Part shown: in pieces, positions 43,045-51,699 of the stretch
How positions within the stretch are numbered: the first letter of the stretch is position 1
Layout: the number at the start of each line of letters is the position of its first letter
Assembly: GCF_014193655.1 (NCBI RefSeq)
Contig: NZ_JACHZQ010000006.1
Coordinates: 1-64,000 of the forward strand
DNA: 64,000 nt
Reading direction: 5' to 3'
Origin: Rhizobium sp. BK313
GTDB taxonomy: Bacteria > Pseudomonadota > Alphaproteobacteria > Rhizobiales > Rhizobiaceae
Notes under the pieces: model-generated
The model's input: the letters and a program-made list of their open reading frames with translations, nothing else
Databases searched by the model: none
What the model was told of the DNA's origin: nothing
Program-made: the position numbers and the translations under genes

Positions 43045-44475
43045 ATGCCCAATACGGTACTCAATGCCCTAGGCCAAACGCTCTACTACAGTGGAACTTC
43101 GACAAGTTGGTTTTCAGCCACAGGCTCCGGTCCGACGCTTAACGGCACGGCTGGAAATGATTCGATGTATGGCGACAGCTCCGTCAACGTAACGATGGCG
43201 GGCGGCACTGGAGATGATATCTACTATCTCTATTCGAGCATCAATCACGCCTACGAGGCCCCTGGTGCTGGGGTAGATACCATCAATACGTGGATGGACT
43301 ACACGCTGCCCGCAAATTTCGAGAATCTCACGGTGACCGGCGATGGCCGTCATGCCTTCGGCAACAGCGCCGACAACATCATCACTGGCGGTGCAGGCAG
43401 CCAGACCATCGATGGCGGTGCAGGCAACGACGTCCTGACCGGCGGCGGCGGTGCCGATACCTTCCTATTCACCAAGGGCAATGGCAGCGACCTGATCACT
43501 GATTTCAGCAGCGACGATAAGGTGCGTCTGAACCAATATGGACTGACGTCCTTCGATCAGGTCGTCAGTCATCTTACCCAGCAAGGCGCCAATCTGCGCC
43601 TCGATCTTGGCGGCGGCGAGAGCCTGGTTTTTGCCAACAAGACCATTGCCGATCTGCATTCGGACCAGTTCCAGCTCGGACTCGACCGTTCCGCGCTCAC
43701 GCAGACCTTTTCGGATGATTTCAATTCGCTTTCCCTTCATCAGGGAACGCAAGGCACCTGGGATGCGAAATACTGGTGGGCGCCGGACAAGGGCAGCAGC
43801 ATGACCGGCGAGCTGCAATGGTATGTCAATCCGCTCTATGGCCCGACCGCATCGGCCAATCCATTTTCCGTTTCGAACGGCGTGTTGACTATTTCGGCCA
43901 AACCGACGCCCGATTCGCTGAAATCGCTTCTGGAAGGCCATGACTATACCTCCGGCATTCTGAACACCCATTCCACGTTCTCCCAGACTTATGGCTATTT
44001 TGAAATGCGGGCCGACATGCCACATGATCAAGGCACATGGCCTGCTTTCTGGCTTCTGCCGGAAGACGGCTCATGGCCGCCTGAACTCGATGTGGTGGAA
44101 ATGCGCGGGCAGGATCCGAACACGGTCAACGCAACCGTTCACTCCAACGCGACGGGTCAGCACACCATGCAAACCATTCCGGTGCAAGTTCCCAGCACCG
44201 ATGGTTTTCACAATTACGGCGTGCTGTGGGACCAGGATCAAATCGTCTGGTATTTCGACGACGTCGCCATCGCGCATGCGGCAACACCGGCCGATATGCA
44301 CAGCCCGATGTACATGCTGGTGGATCAGGCCGTCGGCGGCACAGCAGGCACTCCGACTGACAGCCTGAAAGACTCGGAGATGAAAATCGACTACATCAAG
44401 GCCTATCAGTTGAACGACCATATGACCCAGACGGCCGCGGCCGCGGCTGCCCATACTCCGGACTGGCATATCTGA
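43045..44475 (+). CDS. exsH: RTX-type secreted GH16 endo-glycanase (ExsH-like)
   Basis: The 476-residue protein has an N-terminal RTX calcium-binding region (GTAGNDSMYG, AGGTGDDIYYL, GGAGSQTIDGGAGNDVLTGG over residues 32-135). From about residue 220 it has a glycoside hydrolase family 16 domain with the catalytic ELDVVE (Glu347, Asp349, Glu352). It is the architecture of ExsH of Sinorhizobium meliloti, an endo-1,3-1,4-beta-glycanase that trims succinoglycan. There is no Sec signal peptide; export by the PrsD/PrsE system encoded convergently downstream is expected. The ATG at 43045 follows GGAAGAGG. Confidence 0.85.
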   Translation: MPNTVLNALGQTLYYSGTSTSWFSATGSGPTLNGTAGNDSMYGDSSVNVTMAGGTGDDIYYLYSSINHAYEAPGAGVDTINTWMDYTLPANFENLTVTGDGRHAFGNSADNIITGGAGSQTIDGGAGNDVLTGGGGADTFLFTKGNGSDLITDFSSDDKVRLNQYGLTSFDQVVSHLTQQGANLRLDLGGGESLVFANKTIADLHSDQFQLGLDRSALTQTFSDDFNSLSLHQGTQGTWDAKYWWAPDKGSSMTGELQWYVNPLYGPTASANPFSVSNGVLTISAKPTPDSLKSLLEGHDYTSGILNTHSTFSQTYGYFEMRADMPHDQGTWPAFWLLPEDGSWPPELDVVEMRGQDPNTVNATVHSNATGQHTMQTIPVQVPSTDGFHNYGVLWDQDQIVWYFDDVAIAHAATPADMHSPMYMLVDQAVGGTAGTPTDSLKDSEMKIDYIKAYQLNDHMTQTAAAAAAHTPDWHI

Positions 44476-44500
44476 TAGGGTCCGACCTGCACCAAGCGTT

Positions 44501-44533
44501 CGGCGCAGCCGTTTTTTAATCGCGGCTGCGCCG
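44501..44533. terminator. Hairpin between convergent exsH-like and prsE genes
   Basis: A perfect 11-bp stem (CGGCGCAGCCG at 44501-44511, CGGCTGCGCCG at 44523-44533) encloses an 11-base loop that itself contains six T. It lies 26 bases after the glycanase stop and 52 bases beyond the prsE stop. It probably works as a bidirectional terminator. Confidence 0.65.
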
Positions 44534-44584
44534 TTCGTCCTTAACCGGCAAATCGGCTTAAACAACGCACGTTAGAGAAACGTC

Positions 44585-45895
44585 CTAATCCCCTCTGAAT
44601 GCACGCTTTATCTGATCGGTCATTGGCTTGGTCAGATAGGCGAGAACGCTTCTTTTTCCGGTCTGCATGAAGGCCTCCACGGGCATGCCGGGCAGAGGCG
44701 TGAGCTTCCCCAATCGGTCCCACTCTTCCTTCGGCACTTTGGCGCGAACGATGTAATAGCTCACACCCGTATGCTGATCGGTCGTCAGATCCGCCGAAAT
44801 GGTTTCGACGCGTCCGTTGAGTTCGGGCGTGATGCGTTGGTTGAAGGCGGAAAATCGCAACGCGACCACCTGACCGACGGCAATCTGATCGATATCCTGC
44901 GGCGCAAGCTTCAGCTCGGCGACCAGCGCGTCCTTGTCCGGTACGATCTGCATGATCGTTTCTTTCGGCCCGATCACGGCGCCGGCGGAATGGACGTTCA
45001 ACTGATCGACAATACCCGCCTGCGGCGCCCGTATATCCACCCGTTTGAGATCATCCTCGGCAGCGATCAACCGTTCCGAAAACTGACCGATATCGCTTTC
45101 GGCCTGTCGCAGTTGGTCGGAGACTTCCGAGCTGTGATCGTCGTCGATCTGAATGATCTGAAGCTCGGTTTCGGTAATTTTGCCGTTGGTCTGTGCAATC
45201 GAGGAAACAAGATTACCGAGTTCACCGGTCAGGCGAGCGCTGTCTCTTTGCAGCGAATAGACTTTCGCCGCCGGGACGATGCCTTGATCGAACAGTCGCT
45301 GGAGGCTGCCCAGCTCCTTGTTGACGAGCTCAATCTCGATCCTCTTGCCCTTCTCCTGCGCGACGAGGCCGTCCACTTCCTGTTTCAACTGTTGAATTCT
45401 CTCACGCAGCTGCGACTTCTGACCCTGTCGCGATGCCAACCGGTCGCTGAAAAGTTGGCGCTCGCCGGCCAGTATGTTCGCCACGCCATCGTCGCCGGCG
45501 ATGGATTGGAGATCTGCCGGAAAGCTGATCGCACTCTTGTCGTCGCGCTCCGCAACCAAACGCGCCCTTCTGGCGGACAGTTCATTCAAACGCTTTCTGA
45601 TAATGCCGAGATTGGCTCGGTTTTGCGTATCATCCAGGCGGATCAATATCTGGTCGGCATCGACGTGGTCGCCATTCTTCACGCGGATTTCGCCAACGAT
45701 TCCGCCCTTGAGATGTTGAACAGTCTTTACATAGCTGTCGACGACCAGGGTGCCGGAGGTAATGACCGCTCCCGAAATCTTCGTCGCTGCCGCAAGACCA
45801 CCCATGACGCCAAAAAGGACAAGAATCGTCGCCAGCACGAAAATGGAAAGGCGGCGGATCGCACGCTCGGTGGAAGACAAGCCCATGTTTTTCAT
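44585..45895 (-). CDS. prsE: Type I secretion membrane-fusion protein (HlyD family, PrsE)
   Basis: The 436-residue protein has one N-terminal membrane helix (LSIFVLATILVLFGVMGGLA) and a lipoyl-like half-motif (VQHLKGGIVGEIRVKNGDHV split after G). Long coiled coils (about residues 140-290) and the C-terminal barrel with VEAFMQTGKRSVLAYL complete it. It spans the periplasm between the ABC exporter and a TolC-type channel, which is not encoded here. Its ATG overlaps the stop of prsD by 4 bases. Confidence 0.9.
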   Translation of the reverse strand: MKNMGLSSTERAIRRLSIFVLATILVLFGVMGGLAAATKISGAVITSGTLVVDSYVKTVQHLKGGIVGEIRVKNGDHVDADQILIRLDDTQNRANLGIIRKRLNELSARRARLVAERDDKSAISFPADLQSIAGDDGVANILAGERQLFSDRLASRQGQKSQLRERIQQLKQEVDGLVAQEKGKRIEIELVNKELGSLQRLFDQGIVPAAKVYSLQRDSARLTGELGNLVSSIAQTNGKITETELQIIQIDDDHSSEVSDQLRQAESDIGQFSERLIAAEDDLKRVDIRAPQAGIVDQLNVHSAGAVIGPKETIMQIVPDKDALVAELKLAPQDIDQIAVGQVVALRFSAFNQRITPELNGRVETISADLTTDQHTGVSYYIVRAKVPKEEWDRLGKLTPLPGMPVEAFMQTGKRSVLAYLTKPMTDQIKRAFRGD

Positions 45896-47637
45896 CCGCT
45901 CACATCCTCGCCGGCAATCATCAAACGCACTGGCCCGGCCCCCGAATGCCTGGTGGATCCGCCAAGAATCTCGTCCTTCGGTCCGAACGCCTGCATCTGA
46001 CCGTTCGCAATGATCAGGACCTTGTCGGCGGCCGCCAAAGCGCTCGGCCTGTGCGCTACGACGACGGCAATGCCGCCGCGTGCCCGAATGCCTATCAAGG
46101 CTTTGGTCAAGGATGCCTCCCCCTCGGCATCCAGATTGGAATTCGGCTCGTCAAGAACCACCAAAAATGGATCGTCATAGAGGGCCCGGGCCAGGGCAAT
46201 GCGCTGCCGCTGACCAGCGGAAAGTCGCGAACCACCTTCGCCGATGACCGTGTCGAACCCATCCGGTAGTTTGACGATCATGTCGTATACGCCGGCCGCC
46301 CTCGCCGCCGCGATAATCGGTCCGGGCTGCATGTCTTTCGCGAAGCGGGATATATTCTCCGCTATCGAGCCGTCGAACAGACCAACATCCTGGGGTAGAT
46401 ATCCGATATGCCGCCCCAGGTCGCCCCGTTCCCATTGCGACAACGCCGCCTGATCGAGCCTGATTGCGCCGATCACAACCGGCCATAATCCCGTGATCGC
46501 TCTGGCAAGCGACGATTTTCCCGAAGCGCTCGGGCCAATCACGCCGAGCACCGTTCCCGCAGATATCTTGAATGAGACATTGCGGAGGATGAAGTCGCGG
46601 CTGCCGGGGGATGTGAGGCTTATGTTCTCGACGCCGAGCTCTTTTTGCGGTGTCGGCAGGGCCACGGCCCGGTGTTCGGTAGGGACAAGGTCCAACAGCT
46701 TGGCGAGGCGCGACCAACTTTGGCGGGCCCCGACAAAGCCTTTCCATTGCCCGATTGCCAGCTCCACGGGGGCAAGCGCGCGGGTGACCATGATCGAGCT
46801 GGCGATGATGATGCCGCCCGTCGCCTCCTGCTTGATGACAAGGATTGCGCCGACAGCCAATACAGCGGACTGCAACATCATCCGCAATATCTTCGCGATC
46901 GTGGTCAGCGTGCCGACGATGTTGCCGGCGGAGAGCTGATTGCCGAGATACTCCTCATTCATGGCCGTCCATTTCTCGGTAAGGCGGCCGCTGAAACCCA
47001 TCGCGACCACTGCCTCCCAGTTCCGGCGGGCCGCTTGTGCAAAGCCGAGACGAGCCGCGGAAGACTTCGCGGCTTCAAGCGCTGGTTTTTGCGACAGGAT
47101 CTCTGCAAGGGCTGTCAGGACAATGAGTAAAACGGCGCCGCACAAGGCGGTGAAGCCGATCCAGAAGTGGAACAGAAAGCACAGGATCAGGTAAAAAGGC
47201 ATCCAAGGCAGATCGAATAGGGCGGTCGAGCCGCTCCCGGACAAAAACGATCGGACCTGTTCCAGATCGCGAACGGACTGCAGCCCATCATCGGGCGTTT
47301 GCGCTCTCGTTGGCAGATAGATGAGCGAGCCGAAGACTTTTCGGTTCATCCGTTCATCGAGAGACATGCCCACGCGCGCAAGCAGCATCGAACGCAACAG
47401 TTCGAGGGTCCCCTGGAATATGAACAGGGTCGCGGCGATAATCGCCAGTCCCGCGAGCGTTGGAAGACTACGGCCCGGAATGACCCGATCGTAAACCTGC
47501 AGCATAAAAAAGGAGCCGGTCAGCGCCAGGATGTTTATTGCAGCGCTCGCTATCGCAATGCTGAAAAACGCCTTTCGAAGGGACGACAGCATCAAAGAGA
47601 TGAATTTTTGTGGTGGTTCTTTCGGAACAGCAAGCAC
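45892..47637 (-). CDS. prsD: Type I secretion ABC permease/ATPase (PrsD)
   Basis: The 581-residue protein has an N-terminal membrane domain with about six helices (FFSIAIASAAINILALTGS onwards). A C-terminal ATPase has GPSASGKSSLARA (Walker A), LSAGQRQRIALARALY (signature) and VLDEPNSNLD (Walker B). This is the PrtD/PrsD group that exports RTX proteins. The start appears to be GTG at 47637 with AAGGA upstream. With PrsE it should export the adjacent glycanase and perhaps other RTX proteins. Confidence 0.9.
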   Translation of the reverse strand: MLAVPKEPPQKFISLMLSSLRKAFFSIAIASAAINILALTGSFFMLQVYDRVIPGRSLPTLAGLAIIAATLFIFQGTLELLRSMLLARVGMSLDERMNRKVFGSLIYLPTRAQTPDDGLQSVRDLEQVRSFLSGSGSTALFDLPWMPFYLILCFLFHFWIGFTALCGAVLLIVLTALAEILSQKPALEAAKSSAARLGFAQAARRNWEAVVAMGFSGRLTEKWTAMNEEYLGNQLSAGNIVGTLTTIAKILRMMLQSAVLAVGAILVIKQEATGGIIIASSIMVTRALAPVELAIGQWKGFVGARQSWSRLAKLLDLVPTEHRAVALPTPQKELGVENISLTSPGSRDFILRNVSFKISAGTVLGVIGPSASGKSSLARAITGLWPVVIGAIRLDQAALSQWERGDLGRHIGYLPQDVGLFDGSIAENISRFAKDMQPGPIIAAARAAGVYDMIVKLPDGFDTVIGEGGSRLSAGQRQRIALARALYDDPFLVVLDEPNSNLDAEGEASLTKALIGIRARGGIAVVVAHRPSALAAADKVLIIANGQMQAFGPKDEILGGSTRHSGAGPVRLMIAGEDVSG

Positions 47638-48273
47638 GTTGCTTAAATCCTTAAGTTATCCTTCGCACGCAGCAGAGATGGCCTCCGACGCTTGTCAACG
47701 CCGTTCTCTAGCCGGGTGCCTGGAGCTTGGACTGCGCACGAGGGGTCGGGCGGCCATCCGATAGTGACGACGGCAACTGCCGCGCCGCGATTAAGCCTGC
47801 AGCCTAAAGGCCGATCGCTTCATCCATCAGCTTCGACCATCCTTCGCATTTTATGAAGTCGGAATTTACTTCGCTTTCACTCTCAGTGAATCTAATCTTA
47901 GCGTTTCGCATTCTGTCTCCTTGCGACACATATGCGACCAGACATGGCTTTACGGCGCTTGCCGTCAAGGTTTGGAAACATTTGTGCGGAGACCGTGACA
48001 TAGCTGCCTCACCGGCATCAATGTTTCCCAACGGCAAAAAAGACGCGCTGGATTGCTGGACAGCTTAGCCTGCGCAAAAAGATGCTAAAGACAAAACGCA
48101 AATACGCGTTGATTTGCCGCAGACAGGAGCATTTTATCGAAAGCCATCCGATCGCTCCTTCAGGTTTTCGGCCAAGGTTCCGCTCAAGTCTGCTAAACTG
48201 CACTGGGACAAGGTGTCGGCACCCAGTCGAGCCGGTGGGAAAAACAATCATCAAACTGCGGCAGGGGATAACC
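47638..48273. other. Intergenic region between divergent prsD and flavin reductase genes
   Basis: The 636 bases hold one possible small gene (47804-47911, minus strand) and otherwise nothing I recognise. The final 190 bases before 48274 stay open in the flavin-reductase frame, but no ribosome site supports an earlier start. Confidence 0.5.
47804..47911 (-). CDS. Possible small protein of 35 residues
   Basis: A minus-strand ATG at 47911 is preceded by AAGGAG at ideal spacing and opens a 35-codon frame ending in TAG. The peptide is acidic (MRNAKIRFTESESEVNSD, then FIKCEGWSKLMDEAIGL). It has no signal peptide or membrane segment and matches no family I know. The strong ribosome site is the main support; a longer frame in the same phase begins further upstream without one. 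Confidence 0.4.
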   Translation of the reverse strand: MRNAKIRFTESESEVNSDFIKCEGWSKLMDEAIGL

Positions 48274-49638
48274 ATGAAGACCTTCGACGCGATTATCATC
48301 GGTGCCGGGCAGGCAGGGCCATCTCTTGCCGGACGTTTTGCGGCCGCGGGCATGACGGTGGCTCTGATCGAGCGGAAATTCGTCGGTGGAACCTGTGTCA
48401 ACGCGGGCTGCATGCCGACCAAGACCTTGGTCGCCAGCGCCCGAACCGCTCACGTGATCCGGCGAAGCGCGGACTATGGCATCCACACGAACGGCGGGGT
48501 ATCGACGGATATGACGGCCGTCGAGAAGCGCGCGGCGACCGTCATAAATAATACCAGGAATTCGCTGACGACGTGGCTCGAGTCCACGGACAAAATCTCC
48601 CTGAAACGCGGACATGCGCGCTTCGAGAGCGCAACGACCATCCGCGTCGGTGATGAAACATTGACCGCACCACGCATCTTTCTCAACGTCGGCGCCAGGC
48701 CAGCCGTTCCTGCGTTGCCCGGGCTCTCGGACGTCGAGTATCTGACAAGTACCTCCATGATCCACCTGACTGCCCTACCCCGCCACCTCGCCATCATCGG
48801 CGCCGGCTATATCGGCCTCGAATTCGCGCAGATGTACCGGCGCTTCGGCACCGAAGTCAGCATCATCGAACGCAGCCCGCGATTGGCCCCGCGAGAGGAT
48901 GACGATGTCTGCCAGGCGATCGGTGACGTTCTTCGTTCCGAAGGCATATCGATCCATACGAATGCACAGGACATCAAACTATCGAAAAGCGGTGAGGACA
49001 TCCGCATCTCGACCGCCAGCAATCCGGACGTCGACGCAAGCCATCTCCTCATCGCCACGGGCCGCCGGCCGAACACCGACGATCTTGGTCTTTCGGAGGC
49101 AGGTGTGGCGCTGGACGACAAGGGTTATATCATCGTCGACGATCATCTCTCCACCAATGTCGCCGGCATATGGGCGCTTGGCGATTGCAACGGCCGCGGC
49201 GCTTTCACGCATACCTCTTACAATGATTTCGAAATCGTCGCCGCCAATCTTCTAGACGGGGAAGACCGGAAGGTGAGCGAGCGTATTCCGGCATATGCGC
49301 TCTATATCGATCCGCCGCTTGGGCGCGTCGGTATGACGGAGCGAGAAGCACGGGCAACCGGGCGGGCGATCTCAGTATCGACCATGCCGATGAGCCGTGT
49401 CGGGCGCGCCATCGAAAAAGATGAGACAAAGGGCCTGATGAAGGTCGTCGCCGATGTTGAAACCGGACAGATTCTGGGTGCCGCAATCCTCGGTGTCGAA
49501 GGCGACGAAGCGATCCACGGCTTCATCGACGCGATGCATGCGCGAACGCCCTACCCGGTTCTGAAATGGGCCGTGCCGATCCATCCCACCGTATCCGAGC
49601 TCATTCCGACGCTTCTCGGTGGGCTCAAATCGGCTTAG
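48274..49638 (+). CDS. FAD-dependent pyridine nucleotide-disulfide oxidoreductase
   Basis: The 454-residue protein has the FAD motif IIIGAGQAGPSLAG, the redox pair Cys41-Cys46 in GGTCVNAGCMPTK and an NAD(P) motif (IIGAGYIGLEF). It also has the second FAD motif (GIWALGDCNG) and the dimer-interface PIHPTVSELIPT with the catalytic His-Glu pair. It belongs with dihydrolipoamide dehydrogenase- and mercuric reductase-like enzymes. It has neither the N-terminal metal-binding domain nor the C-terminal cysteine pair of MerA. The substrate disulfide is unknown. AGGGGA precedes the ATG. Confidence 0.88.
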   Translation: MKTFDAIIIGAGQAGPSLAGRFAAAGMTVALIERKFVGGTCVNAGCMPTKTLVASARTAHVIRRSADYGIHTNGGVSTDMTAVEKRAATVINNTRNSLTTWLESTDKISLKRGHARFESATTIRVGDETLTAPRIFLNVGARPAVPALPGLSDVEYLTSTSMIHLTALPRHLAIIGAGYIGLEFAQMYRRFGTEVSIIERSPRLAPREDDDVCQAIGDVLRSEGISIHTNAQDIKLSKSGEDIRISTASNPDVDASHLLIATGRRPNTDDLGLSEAGVALDDKGYIIVDDHLSTNVAGIWALGDCNGRGAFTHTSYNDFEIVAANLLDGEDRKVSERIPAYALYIDPPLGRVGMTEREARATGRAISVSTMPMSRVGRAIEKDETKGLMKVVADVETGQILGAAILGVEGDEAIHGFIDAMHARTPYPVLKWAVPIHPTVSELIPTLLGGLKSA

Positions 49639-49717
49639 CAGCTTCGGCCGGCGTCTTTCCTTCAGGGACTTACCGTCACTGCTTCATTCTCACGAGAGCA
49701 ACAAATCGGCCGCCCGA

Positions 49718-51208
49718 TCAGGCGGCCCGGTTCAAGCGGGCGGCTTCTTGGCCGGCGGTGCCGAAACGCTGGAGGAGGTGCACGAGACTCTCGACCTCGT
49801 TGCGAAGTCGGCGTGTTTCCGCGGAGGTGCGTTCGACCATGCCGGAATTCTGCTGGGTGATCGTATCCATGCTGCGGATCGCGACATTGACCTCGTCGAC
49901 GCCGGTTGCCTGATCTCGCGCCGTGGCTGCGATGTCGGAAACGAACTGGTTGATGACATCGATGCGACCGATCATATCGCTAAACGCCTCGCCCGTACCG
50001 CTGACGATACCCACGCCCTTGTTCACCTGATCTGAGCTTTCCGAAATAAGCTGCTTGATCTCCTTGGCTGCCCCGGCGCTTCGCTGCGCCAGTTGCCGGA
50101 CCTCTTGGGCCACAACAGCAAAGCCCTTGCCGGCATCTCCGGCACGAGCCGCTTCGACACCGGCGTTGAGCGCCAGCAGGTTCGTTTGGAAGGCGATCTC
50201 ATCGATCACCCCGATAATCTTCGAAATCTCGGTTGACGACTGTTCGATTGCGGCCATGGCCGAAGCGGCATCGGTGACCAATTGGCCCGAGTTCCTTGCC
50301 CGTTGCTGGGTTTCGCGAACAGCCTCGGAAGCCTTTTCGGCATTAGCAGCCGTCTGGCCGACAGTGACGGTGAGTTGCTGAAGGGCGGCCGAACTTTGCT
50401 CGACGCCAGCGGCCTGCTGGGCGGTCCGCAGCGCCAAATCGTCGGTCGCCTTCGATATCGTCTCGGTGCCAGTCAAGATCTCGCCCGATGTCCTATGGAC
50501 CGACGCGAAGGAATTGCGCAACGCGCCGACCGCCTTGTTGTAGTCCAAAGCCATTTCCTGAAAGTTTCCCGGCAGATCCGCAGGAAGTTTGGCATCGAGA
50601 TCGCCCTTGGCGAGCGCAGCCAGCGCCCGACGCAGATGGGCCAGCGCCAGCGCCTGGTCGGCTTCGGTACGCAGCCGTTCCGCCTCGAGCGATTTACGCT
50701 TCTCTTCAAGGGCTTCGAGGTAAACGCTGATGGAATAGTCCATGTCCAGCATGGCCGCCTTTACGACGGCGGAAATTCCAGCCGACAGCTTCTTTCCTTG
50801 TCCGCGGCGAAAGAAGGTCGACGATTGCTTTTCAACGATGCCTTTGATCAATTCGGACATGACGAGCGCATAGCCGCCAATATACCAGCGCGGCTCGAGG
50901 CCGACGCGGGCATGCGTTCTGCCGATGGCCTGCACTCCCTGCACGTAAGAGGCATCAAAGTTTCCATTGGCGAGATTGGCCCAATGATCCTGTTGCCTCT
51001 TCTTGGCGCCGGCCATATGGCTTTCACTGTGGAAGAAGCCGGCGACGTCGGCAGCTTTCGCGACCTTCTTATAGAGTTTGTCCAGCGCACCGCCGATTTT
51101 TTCCGCGATCAGGGGCCGCAATTCCCTGAGGGTATCGCGAGTTACGACGTCGAGCTCAATGAAATCAAGACGTTGCTGGAGATTGTTCGTCGAATGGTCA
51201 AAGGTCAT
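49718..51208 (-). CDS. Globin-coupled chemoreceptor (HemAT-like)
   Basis: The 496-residue protein has an N-terminal protoglobin domain (residues about 15-175) with the likely proximal heme ligand His99 in GRTHARVGLEPRWYIGGY. It has no membrane helix. From residue 190 it has an MCP signalling domain with tip EIAFQTNLLALNAGVEAARAG. It is expected to be a cytoplasmic oxygen or heme-ligand sensor feeding CheA. Che genes are not in the window. Both chemoreceptors in the window share the tip sequence. Confidence 0.9.
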   Translation of the reverse strand: MTFDHSTNNLQQRLDFIELDVVTRDTLRELRPLIAEKIGGALDKLYKKVAKAADVAGFFHSESHMAGAKKRQQDHWANLANGNFDASYVQGVQAIGRTHARVGLEPRWYIGGYALVMSELIKGIVEKQSSTFFRRGQGKKLSAGISAVVKAAMLDMDYSISVYLEALEEKRKSLEAERLRTEADQALALAHLRRALAALAKGDLDAKLPADLPGNFQEMALDYNKAVGALRNSFASVHRTSGEILTGTETISKATDDLALRTAQQAAGVEQSSAALQQLTVTVGQTAANAEKASEAVRETQQRARNSGQLVTDAASAMAAIEQSSTEISKIIGVIDEIAFQTNLLALNAGVEAARAGDAGKGFAVVAQEVRQLAQRSAGAAKEIKQLISESSDQVNKGVGIVSGTGEAFSDMIGRIDVINQFVSDIAATARDQATGVDEVNVAIRSMDTITQQNSGMVERTSAETRRLRNEVESLVHLLQRFGTAGQEAARLNRAA

Positions 51209-51699
51209 GGAAATCTCGGTCAGAAGGTGGCGGCGCGGGACTTACTGCCTTCCTTGTTGCCAAATATGGTTTCCCAAGAGTTAAGCAGGCGCTATGGTTT
51301 GTGGCCTATCATCGCCTGTTGGCAGTCTTCACATCCCCAAAATGCTTTTACCGCGCGCAGCTGAACGGCTGGCCGGTGTCGGGATCAGCATGTGCCCATG
51401 GGATTCGGATAGATCGCTTGCGGGCACTCCTGTGTCATGATGCCACTGCTGGGCAACGTTGCTTCCCCAAAGGCCAATATCGGCTCTGGCACCTTCGAGT
51501 TAAGGTTACAGTTGGAGGGGAGACAATTCTCCTCCGCAAATCAATGGTCAGTATGCCCGACGCGGAGTACGCATCCGAAGTGACGGGGCCGCACCAATTG
51601 TCGACTTAGCCATCTCGATATCTGCCCGCGTTCTGCTTTGACTCGTCTTTCAACCAACCTTGGCCGTCCTTGCGATGGCCTCTCGGGGGAGGCATAGAA
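51209..51699. other. Intergenic region between divergent chemoreceptor and sulfatase genes
   Basis: These 491 bases carry the two divergent promoters. The only structure I noticed is an imperfect palindrome, GGAGGGGAGACAATTCTCCT at 51514-51533, which could be an operator. No frame with a ribosome site was found. Confidence 0.45.

Noticed and set aside
44771..46000. A plus-strand frame of 409 codons
   Set aside because: It is antisense to prsE, whose HlyD features are clear.
48274..49638. Mercuric reductase
   Set aside because: The redox Cys pair is shared with many reductases; the N-terminal metal-binding domain and the C-terminal cysteine pair of MerA are missing and no mer genes are nearby.
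49708..49727. GGCCGCC/GGCGGCC hairpin as terminator of the globin-coupled receptor
   Set aside because: It overlaps the stop codon, has only 7 pairs and no T run; too weak to call.
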